Below, piece by piece: positions 9,138 to 18,226 of a DNA stretch of 64,000 bases. Position 1 is the stretch's first letter. Every line of letters begins with the position of its first letter. Where the stretch lies: NCBI GenBank assembly GCA_041740995.1, contig JBGSKY010000292.1:14705-78704 (forward strand), read 5' to 3'. The notes under the pieces are model-generated. The model was not told where the DNA came from. It did not search any database and was given only the letters and a program-made list of their open reading frames with translations. Made by a program: the position numbers and the translations under genes. The DNA is from JBGSKY01 sp041740995 (GTDB lineage Bacteria > Planctomycetota > Planctomycetia > Pirellulales > Pirellulaceae).

Positions 9138-10496
9138 ATGTTGATCCCTTATTCCACGGACGCTCCGTTATACCACTACCCAATTGGCACGGTCGGGTTG
9201 ATCATTGTCAACGTGATCTTCTACATTGCGTTCTGTAGTGATGGTCAGCAATTAGTCGACGAACACACGACCAAGAATCCGTTTGTCGTTCTGCTCGAAC
9301 AACATGAAAACGGAAACGATCCAGATCGAGAAAACGATTTAATTTTCGACAGTCACGGTGCGCATGACCCAGAGTGGGAAGAAAACGAACCACTCGGTGG
9401 ACCGATCTTGATCGAAACCCCAGAGGTGAAACGCTCGTTCGCGCGACATTTAAATCTTGATTTTGGCGAGGGCTACAAACCCTGGCAGTGGGTCACGAAT
9501 GCATTCATGCACGCTGGCATCATGCACTTGGTCGGCAACATGATTTTTCTGTGGGTCTTTGGTTTAGTTGTTGAAGGCAAAATTGGGACGCCTTTGTTTC
9601 TGACGATCTATCTAGGAATCGCGATTGTACAGTCGATCGCAATTCAGACTTGCATGTGGTTTGCGACTGAAGGTTTTTCGTTGGGTGCTTCGTCCGCTAT
9701 TTTTGGGTTGCTGGGTATCGTTGCGATTTGGGCTCCGCGGAATGAATTTGATACCTTCGTTTGGCTCCTTTTTCGGCCATCGATTATCGAAATTCCAATC
9801 ATGGTTTTTGCGGGTATCTACATCAGTATCAATCTCGTCTTCTGGTGGCTTCAGAACTGGCAAATGTCTTCTGAAGCGTTGCATATTTCTGGGCTGGCCG
9901 TTGGCATTCCTATCGGATGGCTGATGCTGGCTAAAGGTTACGTCGATTGCGAAGGGTACGACATCGTTTCGGTTTGGCAGGGCAAGGAAGGGAAAGATTC
10001 GCAAGTCGGTCGCGATGCGGCCAAAGCGCGGCGCAAGAAGCAACGCGAAAAAGAAAAACGGGCTGCTGCCGCTGACATCGTTCCTGTATCGGCTGACCAG
10101 CTTGCTGCGATGCACAACCAGGTTACCGAAGCCATTCAGGCCGGAAATTGTGTACTGGCCCAGCGATTACAAAGCGAACTTAGCCGCAATCATCCGCAGT
10201 TGCAGTGGCGTGAATCGGACTTGCGGTTGTTAATCAGCGCGCTATTGCAACAAAAGGAGTATCTGCAAGTTTGTCCGCTTATCGAATCTTACCTCGCCAG
10301 CTTTACGACGCACCGCGTTTCGATGCAAGCGACAATGACGAAGTGTATGTTGGCCCTCGAGCGTCCACGCGCCGCGATCGGCGTGCTTAAGACAATCGAC
10401 CAAGCGACTTTGTCTCCCGCTCAGCGTGAGACGTTTAAGAAATTGGTTCAAACAGCCCAGCAACAAATTGCCGAAGGCGTCGTCGAGTTTCAGTAG
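9138..10496 (+). CDS. Rhomboid family intramembrane serine protease
   Basis: A polytopic membrane protease that cleaves transmembrane substrates. The rhomboid core spans about residues 15-265: the HxxxxHLVGNM signature (H125, H130, N134), the serine motif GASSAIFG (likely nucleophile S185) and the dyad histidine in ALHISGLAVG (H249). The usual GxSG is GASS here, so the last glycine is serine. A soluble acidic loop of about 70 residues is inserted after the first membrane helix. Residues 275-452 form a cytoplasmic tail with a Lys/Arg-rich coil and helical repeats resembling TPRs. It ends 20 bases before the stop of a convergent gene. Confidence 0.9.
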   Translation: MLIPYSTDAPLYHYPIGTVGLIIVNVIFYIAFCSDGQQLVDEHTTKNPFVVLLEQHENGNDPDRENDLIFDSHGAHDPEWEENEPLGGPILIETPEVKRSFARHLNLDFGEGYKPWQWVTNAFMHAGIMHLVGNMIFLWVFGLVVEGKIGTPLFLTIYLGIAIVQSIAIQTCMWFATEGFSLGASSAIFGLLGIVAIWAPRNEFDTFVWLLFRPSIIEIPIMVFAGIYISINLVFWWLQNWQMSSEALHISGLAVGIPIGWLMLAKGYVDCEGYDIVSVWQGKEGKDSQVGRDAAKARRKKQREKEKRAAAADIVPVSADQLAAMHNQVTEAIQAGNCVLAQRLQSELSRNHPQLQWRESDLRLLISALLQQKEYLQVCPLIESYLASFTTHRVSMQATMTKCMLALERPRAAIGVLKTIDQATLSPAQRETFKKLVQTAQQQIAEGVVEFQ

Positions 10497-10516
10497 CGCT
10501 CATTGTCCCGCTCAGG

Positions 10517-10954
10517 CTACCAAGGCCCGCGGACGGGGTAGACGCCGAACTGGTTGGTGTGGCTGGGCCAGTATGGCGTTGCGTAGAACACTCCCGGCGC
10601 GGAACCAGACGCTGGACCTTGTCCGAACTGATGATAAACCGGTGTCATAGTGTTCTGAGAAACGCCCCAAGAGTAGTTCTGCTGCATCTGGATCGTTGGC
10701 GGTACGACCAAAGCGGTTGGCTGCCCCGTCTTGAGGTAGTAGTAGTCGCCGTGCCAAGGTTGCTGTGCCGCTTGATTGCGTGCCCAGTAATCTCCCCACG
10801 TGCCGTGTGGTGCCCAAAGTGCAGCGGTCCCAAAACCGGTGGAGTTGCCACCGATCGCTTGACCGCGGAACTGGGCCGAAGAGTCCTGAGAGAGTCCGAT
10901 GACAGAGGCAGCGAACAAACTCAGGCTCAATAAGATTCGTTTTTCAAATTGCAT
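10517..10954 (-). CDS. Small secreted protein of unknown function
   Basis: A 145-residue protein with a clear Sec signal peptide (MQFEKRILLSLSLFAASVIG, probable cleavage near SSAQ, residue 28). The mature part is rich in Gly, Gln, Tyr, Trp and Pro (YWARNQAAQQPWHGDYYYLK, TPYWPSHTNQFGVYP) and has no domain I recognise. The next gene upstream on the same strand (11050-11538) is also a small secreted Gly/Tyr-rich protein, so the two may be related in role, for example as surface or wall components. That role is inference only. Confidence 0.7.
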   Translation of the reverse strand: MQFEKRILLSLSLFAASVIGLSQDSSAQFRGQAIGGNSTGFGTAALWAPHGTWGDYWARNQAAQQPWHGDYYYLKTGQPTALVVPPTIQMQQNYSWGVSQNTMTPVYHQFGQGPASGSAPGVFYATPYWPSHTNQFGVYPVRGPW

Positions 10955-11049
10955 GGATATAGATTCCTTAAGTCGTGATGAAACAATCGACTTGCCAAAT
11001 CGTCCATGCCTTGGCGCGTCACAGAATAAAGCTCTGTCTGCAAAGTCTT

Positions 11050-11538
11050 TTATTGACGTGGCAAACTGAGCTGTCGGCCAAGGTACGAAACACCTGATCG
11101 AAGTGGTGGCGAGTAGTAGTGCGCACTCGTTCGATTCAATCCCATACCGTTGTCGTAGTAGGAGTGATATTTATCGTGATGAGCATACAAAAACTCGTGC
11201 GGATAAAACGCCTGGTTGGTAATGTAGGTATGACCGACATTGCCTGGCACTCCGACCGGTGAAATATAAAGCGCCGCGTCGGCGTTGTTGGCATACCCCT
11301 GAGTGAAGTGATTGTCAAACAGTGGCTGCGGGTGGCGATAGCCCCAATACGATCCGCTCGGTGTGACCGCTGCGCCGCCGAAACCGCCCGAGGCATATCC
11401 GCCGTAGCCGTCTGCGTACGAAACATTGCCGCATGAGCCGTCGGCACATTGGGCTTGAGCTTGGCTGCCGCACGCTGCGGAAGCGATTCCGATCAGCAGC
11501 CAAACGGCCGATTTACGAACTAGGTTGATGCGCTTCAT
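11050..11538 (-). CDS. Small secreted Gly/Tyr/His-rich protein of unknown function
   Basis: The ATG at 11536-11538 is preceded at a good distance by AGGAGC, so it is preferred over an in-frame start 21 bases upstream. The 162-residue product begins with a Sec signal peptide (MKRINLVRKSAVWLLIGIAS, ending near AQAQ). It continues with a short CADGSCG segment, a Gly-rich stretch and a Tyr/His-rich tail (FLYAHHDKYHSYYDNGMG). No catalytic motif is visible. Two Cys in CxxxxC could bind a metal or form a disulfide. Function unknown. Confidence 0.7.
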   Translation of the reverse strand: MKRINLVRKSAVWLLIGIASAACGSQAQAQCADGSCGNVSYADGYGGYASGGFGGAAVTPSGSYWGYRHPQPLFDNHFTQGYANNADAALYISPVGVPGNVGHTYITNQAFYPHEFLYAHHDKYHSYYDNGMGLNRTSAHYYSPPLRSGVSYLGRQLSLPRQ

Positions 11539-12088
11539 TGGACAGCTCCTAAACAACAATTTTGTGTCTGTAATGGGTCATGGCAGAGTAGTCCAGCGAC
11601 ATTGGTTCTGCTAGCCATACTACCTCGAAGTTTAGTTTCGACATCTAAACTCGAAAGTTTTGGCTTTTAAAGTTTCTAGTCCAAAGTTTCGCTATCAAAG
11701 CGGCGACGGGCAACGACTGCGAAAGCTCAGACGCCAAGGCAAAGTCTTTGGATTGTCCGAGTTTTGTTCAATGTTTCGTCCGCGCATTGTTTCACGTCTA
11801 GCTAAAATGGCCCGAGACAAAGACACGGCCAATTCGCGAAGCTGATGGCCGTTAGGCTTGGTTTTCACGCGAAGACCGGAGCTATCGCTCGACGTCCCAA
11901 TTTACCAACGTGAAACAATGACCACCCCTGACGCCTGTCGGCTCTAGCTTGCAAGTCGATTTGATTTCGACGACAATCTAGCGGGACCGAAAACCGCCTA
12001 ATGACTCGCCAAAATGAGTCTTAGAGCTATAGTTGACCGATTCGACAAATTTGCTTTACTCACTTTCCCGCCAACCGATTCGAAAACC
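11539..12088. other. Intergenic region
   Basis: About 550 bases between divergent genes. It contains a small hairpin (GTTTAG/CTAAAC near 11630-11652) but no convincing gene or RNA. The 61-codon open frame inside it has no ribosome-binding site and a composition typical of non-coding sequence. Confidence 0.5.
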
Positions 12089-15000
12089 ATGAAACGCAAT
12101 CGCTTGATCGTCTCGTCATTTGTTGCTCTAAGCTTTGTCTTGGGCAGCTTCGCGACATCCACCTTTGCCGCGGAACCAAAACAAGTTGTACTGATCGCTG
12201 GAACTCCCAGCCATGGTTACGGTGCTCACGAACATCTCGCCGGCTGTCGGTTGCTCGCCAAAACGATCGAACAACGCGGATTTGACGTCAAATGCACAGT
12301 CGTTCAGAACGGTTGGCCGGCTGATGAAAGCGTTCTTGATAGTGCCGACTCGATCGTCATGTATTGCGATGGCGGCGGCGGACATCCCGCAATAAGACAC
12401 CTCGATAAGCTTGGTCAGTTGATGGACCGCGGTGTTGGATTGGTCTGCTTGCACTATGCCGTGGAAGTTCCAACCGAACGCGGAGGCGCGGAGTTTCTGA
12501 AATGGCTAGGCGGTTATTTCGAGTCCAATTGGTCAGTCAATCCGCACTGGGTTGCCGATTTTAAATCTCTTCCCAAGCATCCAATCACAGCAGGCGTCGA
12601 TGCATTTTCATCAAACGATGAATGGTACTTTCATATGCGATTTCCAGAGGATATGGCCGGCGTGACGCCGATCCTGACTGCTGTCGCACCCGAATCCACA
12701 ATGACTCGTCCGGACGGTCCACACGAAGGCAATCCAGCGGTACGTGCTGCGGTCGCGAAAGGCGAACCGCAACATACCGCTTGGGCCTTCGAACGATCCA
12801 ACGGCGGCCGTTCATTCGGCTTCACCGGCGGTCATTACCATTGGAACTGGGCCCGCGCCGATTACTCGCAATTGGTCACTAACGCAATCGCTTGGACAGC
12901 CAAAGCGGATGTAACGGATGTGAATGCAGCACAGTCCTTAACTGTAGAAGCGCTGATCGAAGGCCAAGACGAAGCGGTACCAGAGAACTTCAATCCGGCC
13001 GCGATTAAGAAAGAGTATTCATTGACCAGCGCGCCCGCGAAATCGCGCTCGGCCACGGCTTCAACTACCATCGTCGCTGGCAAAAAAACGCTTCAAGCGG
13101 CCTATCGCTCGCCGCTGATGGACACAACTATTTCTCGGCATCAAATTGACATTGATATTCCGGTCGTAGGTGCAAAGAAATTATTTTTGGTGGTCACTGA
13201 CGCAGGCAATGGTTTCAGTTGTGATTGGGCCGACTGGGTCAATCCAACGCTGGTGATGAACAATGGCCAACGGCAAAAACTGACCGATCAAAAGTGGGTT
13301 CGTGCGACGTCTGGCTATGGCCGAGCGAACGTGAACCAAAACTGCGATGGTGGGCCGCTAAAGATTAGAAACCAAACATTTGAAAACGGTATCGGTGTTC
13401 ACGCGGACAGCATCGTCGAATACGACCTGCCGACCGATTGCAAGTCATTTGAGGTCATCGCAGGCTTGGATGAAGGCGGTACCAAACAAGCCGACGGTAA
13501 GCAAACATCGGTTCAGTTTTTTGTTTACCTCGATGAAATCCCGAAGACTTTTTCTGGCGGCAGTCAATCGGCAACAATGCAACGCGAACCTAAAAATGCG
13601 GTCGCCGGCCTAGATGTATTTGAAGGGCTCCAAGCTCAACTGGCTGCTTCTGAACCGAAGCTAATGAGCCTGACGAATATCGACGTCGATCATCGCGGCC
13701 GCGTCTGGGCTTGTGAAGTGGTCAACTACCGCAAGCACAATGGCGAACGAGCTGAGGGCGATCGAATTCTGATTCTTGAAGATACCGATCAAGACGGAGT
13801 GATGGACACTGAAAAAGTGTTCTACCAAGGCAACGACATCAATTCGGCACTCGGCATTTGCGTGCTTGGAAATCGCGTTTTGGTCAGTGCGGCTCCCTAC
13901 GTTTGGGAGTTTATCGACAATGACGGCGATGACAAACCGGACTCGAAAGTTGCTGTCTTCACCAAAACCGGCGATCCGCAGCACGATCATTCAGTCCATA
14001 GTTTTGTGATCGGTCCAGACAATCGACTCTATTTCAATTTTGGCAACACTGGCCATCAATTGTGCGACACCAATGGTCAGCCTTTCAAAGACCCGTGGGG
14101 ACGAAATATCAACGATTCGGGTTCGCCGTATCGACAAGGTATGGCGTTCCGCTGCAACCAAGACTTCAGCAACATGGAAGTCGTTGGGCACAATTTCCGC
14201 AATAACTACGAGCTGGCTGTCGACTCGTTTGGTTCGATCTGGCAATCGGATAACGACGACGATGGAAACCGCGCGACGAGAATTAATTTCGTCATGGAAT
14301 ATGGCAACTACGGCTACACCGACGAAGCGACTGGCGACACTTGGCAGAAGTCGCGTACCAATATGGAAGCTGAAATTCCGCGACGCCATTGGCACCTGAA
14401 TGATCCAGGCGTGATGCCAACGATGTTGATCACCGGTGCCGGTTCTCCGACCGGGATCACGGTATACGAAGGCAATTTGTTGCCCAAACCATTCCAAGAC
14501 ACCGTGATCCATTGCGACGCTGGACCGAATATCGTTCGCGGCTATCCAACCCAAGTTGATGGCGCTGGCTATTCAGCGTCGATTGTAAACCTGGTTGAAG
14601 GTTCACGCGACAAATGGTTTCGACCAGCCGATGTTTGCACCGCACCAGACGGTAGTCTCTTCATAAGCGATTGGTACGACCCAGGCGTCGGAGGTCACTT
14701 GATGCAAGATACCGAACGTGGTCGCTTGTTCCGAGTCGCTCCGCCTGGTGCGAAGTACGAAATTCCAAACTACGATCTGGCGACCGTTTCTGGCGCTGTC
14801 GCAGCACTTCAGAATCCAAATAATTCGGTCCGTTTCTTGGCCATGCAAGCCTTGAAAAAATTCGGAGTGAAAGCCGAAGCAGATTTGGCGTCCTTGTTGA
14901 AATCTGACGATCCACGCATTGCGGCCCGAGCCCTTTGGATGCTGTCAGCTCAACCGACACTGGCGGGCAAGTACATTAAACAGATGAGTTCTAGCGACAA

Positions 15001-15481
15001 TTCAGATTTGCGAATCGCTGCGATCCGTTGCGGTCGTTTTGCGAAGCTACCTTACTCGCAATTTGTCGATCCAATGCTCCGCGACGCGAACCCACAAGCT
15101 CGCCGCGAACTGGCCGTCGCTCTACGCGAAGACTCCTCGGCAGAAATGCCCAGCCGTTGGACAACATTGGCACAACAATTCGATGGCAAGGATCGCTGGA
15201 TGCTGGAAGCGCTTGGTGTTGCAGCGATCGATCGTTGGGACGATTGCTTGACGCAATTGCTTGCCAGCGACAAAACCGATCGGAATTCGACAGCGACGGC
15301 GAAACTGATTTGGCGAAGCCGAGGCAGCAAGTCCAGTCAATGGATCGCTGAACTGCTCAAAAGCGAAAACATCGAACCGACCGAGATCGACGCGTTCTTT
15401 CGAGCACTCGATTTCCAAAAACCTGATGACCGCCAAAAAGCGTTGCTCGAACTATTAGACTTGGCCTCCAACCAAGAATAA
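12089..15481 (+). CDS. Secreted ThuA / NPCBM / PVC-type dehydrogenase-propeller protein lacking its haem domain
   Basis: The ATG at 12089 starts a Sec signal peptide (MKRNRLIVSSFVALSFVLGS, ending TFAA); an in-frame start 75 bases earlier would bury it. Domains in order on the 1130-residue product: ThuA-like (about 28-270; VVLIAGTPSHGYGAHEH, GGGGHPAIRHLD, GFTGGHYHWNW), NPCBM-like sugar-binding module (about 365-490; GIGVHADSIVEYDL), a TIGR02604-type dehydrogenase propeller (about 505-890; DVDHRGRVWACEVVNYR, DRILILEDTDQDGVMDTEKVF), and HEAT-like repeats to the end. Such proteins normally finish with a CxxCH haem domain. Here that domain is on the next gene (15637-16797). The likely role is oxidation of polysaccharide-derived sugars in the periplasm. 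Confidence 0.85.
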   Translation: MKRNRLIVSSFVALSFVLGSFATSTFAAEPKQVVLIAGTPSHGYGAHEHLAGCRLLAKTIEQRGFDVKCTVVQNGWPADESVLDSADSIVMYCDGGGGHPAIRHLDKLGQLMDRGVGLVCLHYAVEVPTERGGAEFLKWLGGYFESNWSVNPHWVADFKSLPKHPITAGVDAFSSNDEWYFHMRFPEDMAGVTPILTAVAPESTMTRPDGPHEGNPAVRAAVAKGEPQHTAWAFERSNGGRSFGFTGGHYHWNWARADYSQLVTNAIAWTAKADVTDVNAAQSLTVEALIEGQDEAVPENFNPAAIKKEYSLTSAPAKSRSATASTTIVAGKKTLQAAYRSPLMDTTISRHQIDIDIPVVGAKKLFLVVTDAGNGFSCDWADWVNPTLVMNNGQRQKLTDQKWVRATSGYGRANVNQNCDGGPLKIRNQTFENGIGVHADSIVEYDLPTDCKSFEVIAGLDEGGTKQADGKQTSVQFFVYLDEIPKTFSGGSQSATMQREPKNAVAGLDVFEGLQAQLAASEPKLMSLTNIDVDHRGRVWACEVVNYRKHNGERAEGDRILILEDTDQDGVMDTEKVFYQGNDINSALGICVLGNRVLVSAAPYVWEFIDNDGDDKPDSKVAVFTKTGDPQHDHSVHSFVIGPDNRLYFNFGNTGHQLCDTNGQPFKDPWGRNINDSGSPYRQGMAFRCNQDFSNMEVVGHNFRNNYELAVDSFGSIWQSDNDDDGNRATRINFVMEYGNYGYTDEATGDTWQKSRTNMEAEIPRRHWHLNDPGVMPTMLITGAGSPTGITVYEGNLLPKPFQDTVIHCDAGPNIVRGYPTQVDGAGYSASIVNLVEGSRDKWFRPADVCTAPDGSLFISDWYDPGVGGHLMQDTERGRLFRVAPPGAKYEIPNYDLATVSGAVAALQNPNNSVRFLAMQALKKFGVKAEADLASLLKSDDPRIAARALWMLSAQPTLAGKYIKQMSSSDNSDLRIAAIRCGRFAKLPYSQFVDPMLRDANPQARRELAVALREDSSAEMPSRWTTLAQQFDGKDRWMLEALGVAAIDRWDDCLTQLLASDKTDRNSTATAKLIWRSRGSKSSQWIAELLKSENIEPTEIDAFFRALDFQKPDDRQKALLELLDLASNQE

Positions 15482-15490
15482 GCAAAAACC

Positions 15491-15563
15491 TTAGCGGAAC
15501 GGCGCAAGCCGTCCGGTTCTTCTCGCGTGTCGAAGAACCGGACGGCTTGCGCCCTGCCGCTAA
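15491..15563. repeat. Near-perfect long palindrome, family P1 copy 1
   Basis: Two 32-base arms (15491-15522 and 15532-15563) match as reverse complements at 30 of 32 positions around a 9-base loop. The arm contains GGCGCAAGCCGTCCGG and ends GGTTCTTC before the loop. It begins 9 bases after the stop of the propeller gene and lies between it and the haem-domain gene. It could act as a terminator-like hairpin, but at least five more copies occur in the window. Confidence 0.92.
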
Positions 15564-15636
15564 TGCATTGCAACGAATGCTACTGAACGAACGTCACGGC
15601 TGACTCAACCAAAACCATTTGACTTCCTAAATTTCC

Positions 15637-16797
15637 ATGAGCCAATCATCCATGCAATCGCCGACGAAAACTTTTGCCGCTTTGTTACTCGCATCGATTA
15701 GTTGGACCAGCGCTCTTGCGGCCGAATCGCAAGTCGTTCGCGATCGAATCGTAACCGAAGCGGTCATGCGAGTCGCGGACCCAGAAGCGGCGCTGGCCAA
15801 ACCAGCGGTTCGAGAATGCGTCAATCGATATGTCAGCAGCATGGGATCAGACCCGGCGCAGCTTGTGATCATTGAAAAATTAAAACTGACTGGCATTGCT
15901 GACCATCTGATCGACGTCGCAATGCAGCTTGGCGATTCGTCGGATGGCTTGAAGGCCTTGGAACTGGCAATGAAAGATGGAGGCGTGAGCACTATTCGCC
16001 AATTGGCCTTGGTCAGCGAGACCGATGCGGACCTACAACGCCAAAATCAAGCTCAACGATTGACGCGAATCTTGTCGCTCAGCAATCGAGGGCCGGCGAG
16101 CAAGCTGCTGCAAGAAATTGTGAACAGCGGCGAATCGTCGTCAAGTCTGCGATTGATTGCCGCGACTGGTTTGGCTCGCAACACTGAAGGCCAACGCTTC
16201 TTGATTGATCTCGCCAGTAACAACAAGCTGTCGCCGGATGCGGCAACGATGGTCGCATCGACCCTCCGCGCCTCAAGCGACACCGACATCGCACAATTGG
16301 CCGCCAAACTCTTCCCGGCATCAGCTTCGTCGGGCACGCCGTTGCAACCGATCGATGTATTAGTGAAGTCACGAGGCAACGTCGAAGAAGGCCACAAGCT
16401 CTTTACCTCGGTCGCAACCTGCTCCCAATGCCACATCGTCAATCAAGTCGGCAAGAATGTCGGCCCAGATTTGAGTGAGATCGGCGACAAACTAACTCGC
16501 GAAGCGATGTATGTCGCGATTCTAAACCCAAGTGCTGGCATCTCGCATAACTACGAAGCGTACACTGCATTAACTAATGACGGAGCGGTAATCACAGGCT
16601 TGCTGGTTACCAAGAACGATGATGAATTGGTCCTTCGCGATAAAGAAGGGATCGAGCGAAAAATGGCTATGGATGATATTGAAGAATATAAGAAACTCGA
16701 AACTTCTTTGATGCCAGCGAATCTTCAAGACCTTGTGCAACAACAAGGCTTAATCGACGTCGTGGAGTACATGACAACGCTCAAGAAAAAGCAGTAG
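15637..16797 (+). CDS. Secreted HEAT-repeat protein with PVC-type c-haem domain
   Basis: A 386-residue exported protein with a Sec signal peptide (residues 1-29, ending SALAA). HEAT-like helices fill about 30-245. The C-terminal TIGR02603-type haem domain has the CSQCH motif at residues 262-266, GPDLSEIGDKLTREAMY, AILNPSAGISHNYEAYT, and SLMPANLQDL, where the Met may be the distal ligand. It corresponds to the C-terminal part of the usual single-chain planctomycete protein, whose N-terminal part is the preceding gene, 155 bases upstream. It probably takes electrons from that partner. A separate signal peptide suggests a working split rather than a broken gene. Confidence 0.88.
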   Translation: MSQSSMQSPTKTFAALLLASISWTSALAAESQVVRDRIVTEAVMRVADPEAALAKPAVRECVNRYVSSMGSDPAQLVIIEKLKLTGIADHLIDVAMQLGDSSDGLKALELAMKDGGVSTIRQLALVSETDADLQRQNQAQRLTRILSLSNRGPASKLLQEIVNSGESSSSLRLIAATGLARNTEGQRFLIDLASNNKLSPDAATMVASTLRASSDTDIAQLAAKLFPASASSGTPLQPIDVLVKSRGNVEEGHKLFTSVATCSQCHIVNQVGKNVGPDLSEIGDKLTREAMYVAILNPSAGISHNYEAYTALTNDGAVITGLLVTKNDDELVLRDKEGIERKMAMDDIEEYKKLETSLMPANLQDLVQQQGLIDVVEYMTTLKKKQ

Positions 16798-17068
16798 CTT
16801 TCTCTCGCCGAGTCGCGCTATTTGCTAGCCCCAAACAATCAGCCGCAATGTGGTAGCGTCAGGTTTCCACGGCTTGCAACTTCTCCTGTTACAAGCCCGC
16901 TGGCTTGGTCTTCTCTGCTTTTGGAAGCCTGCAGACTCTGGGTAAGATCTAACGATCATTCTAATCGTTTGCATTGCAACGGCGGCCAGCGACCGATAAT
17001 GACTTAGGTCGATGTGCGTTTGTATCGACAGGCAAGATGCCTTTCTGACGTCAATGGAAGACTTCACA
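16798..17068. other. Intergenic region with a weak inverted repeat
   Basis: About 270 bases without a gene. GCGTCAGGTTTCCA near 16856-16869 is partly complementary to TGGAAGCCTGCAGAC near 16922-16936. The match is weak and may be chance or the relic of a dispersed repeat. Confidence 0.35.
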
Positions 17069-18052
17069 ATGAGCTGCCGTCGCAGTCAATTTCTCCTGAT
17101 CGCTGGCTTGATCGCGATCACTTCGCAAACCACCTTTTCTATCGCTCAGCAAGCGACCCAGATCATCATTCCCGGCTCCGGAACGCAACTGACACAAGTG
17201 GGAGACGATTTTGAAGACCCAAGCTGGGCGTTCATTCCCAACGGAGCCAAGAGCAGCGAAGAAATCGACAAACAAGAACGATTGCCGTTGGGCAAATCAA
17301 ATAACGGTCGTTGGTACGAAGGCGCCAAACGCGGTTATCCCGATGTTTGCAAACGTGTACCAACGCCACCCGGCGGATTGATCGGCAGCACCGGTTCGAT
17401 GTTGTTGCAAACCAAATATACCGGCGTCCCAGGGCGAATCAGCAACGAGGTTCAACAAGACGACTTCATTTGTAACGTTCAGTATCGAGTTGGCGGCGCG
17501 TTGTCCGTTTCTCAATGTCCTAGCTTCACGACCCGCGTTTACATGCCACCGCTTGAGGAATGGGAGAATCGCAGCGGCCCGCACTTCGCATTCCGCAGTG
17601 CGATTGAGACAACGAAAATGGAGAAGGGCAAATTTCTGTTTTCCGGTTCCCACGAAGAAAATGAAGTCTACTGGCCAGGTCTGTTCGTGCTGATGGATTT
17701 CCGCAAAAACGAAGCTGGCCAAAACGAACGCTACGCATATTTCCGAGTCCGCGCCGATCGCAACGGCGGCGACTTCCGAGGGCCAGACATTGCCGTTACA
17801 GGTTGGTGGACGTTAGGTCTATCGTTTTCTTCAGACGGGATTGTGCATTACTTCGCACATCCTGGCGTGCAGGATTTAACTCGCGAAGACTATATAGCAT
17901 CAACGATGCCTTATGGTTATCGCTGCGAGCGGATCCGAACGTTCTTTTACAATTCAATCAACCGCGAAGACGGTCGAACTTGGAGCACGCCTTTCATCGT
18001 AGACGACCCGAAAGTCTTTGTGCTCTACATGGGTCGCACAGCCAGCCGGTAG
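17069..18052 (+). CDS. Secreted protein of unknown function
   Basis: The ATG at 17069 is chosen because the signal peptide (MSCRRSQFLLIAGLIAITSQ, cleavage near SIAQ) begins there and GGAAG sits about 9 bases upstream; starts further up would hide it. The 327-residue product has strand-rich segments (FAFRSAIETTKMEKGKFLFS, VTGWWTLGLSFSSDGIVHYF) that look like a jelly-roll or lectin/glucanase fold. I do not recognise a named family. Four Cys are spread along the mature part. It lies between two copies of the P1 palindrome. Confidence 0.75.
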   Translation: MSCRRSQFLLIAGLIAITSQTTFSIAQQATQIIIPGSGTQLTQVGDDFEDPSWAFIPNGAKSSEEIDKQERLPLGKSNNGRWYEGAKRGYPDVCKRVPTPPGGLIGSTGSMLLQTKYTGVPGRISNEVQQDDFICNVQYRVGGALSVSQCPSFTTRVYMPPLEEWENRSGPHFAFRSAIETTKMEKGKFLFSGSHEENEVYWPGLFVLMDFRKNEAGQNERYAYFRVRADRNGGDFRGPDIAVTGWWTLGLSFSSDGIVHYFAHPGVQDLTREDYIASTMPYGYRCERIRTFFYNSINREDGRTWSTPFIVDDPKVFVLYMGRTASR

Positions 18053-18076
18053 TCGCCCACGCCGCTAGCGACAACA

Positions 18077-18165
18077 TTAACGGTACGGGCGCGAGCCCTC
18101 CGGTCCTTATGACGACGCATACGTTTACTTGCCGAAGAACCGGACGGCTGGCGCCGTGCCGCTAA
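18077..18165. repeat. Palindrome family P1 copy 2
   Basis: The left arm, TTAACGGTACGGGCGCGAGC and onward from 18077, is partly complementary to the right arm (GAAGAACCGGACGGCTGGCG and onward, ending GCTAA at 18165). The loop contains ACGTTTACTTGCCG, nearly identical to the loop of copy 6 at 63290-63409, so these two copies form a subfamily. It lies between convergent genes (secreted protein and sbcC). Confidence 0.85.
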
Positions 18166-18226
18166 TGCTGTTCATTAGTGCGAATCCCAAGTGGCAGCAA
18201 GTCAGCCATAGGTCTCGAATCTCGCG

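Noticed and set aside
11660..11845. 61-codon open frame in the gap before the ThuA protein
   Set aside because: No ribosome-binding site and very basic, non-protein-like composition.
13991..14554. 187-codon minus-strand open frame
   Set aside because: It is antisense to the propeller domain of the ThuA/dehydrogenase protein and has no independent support.
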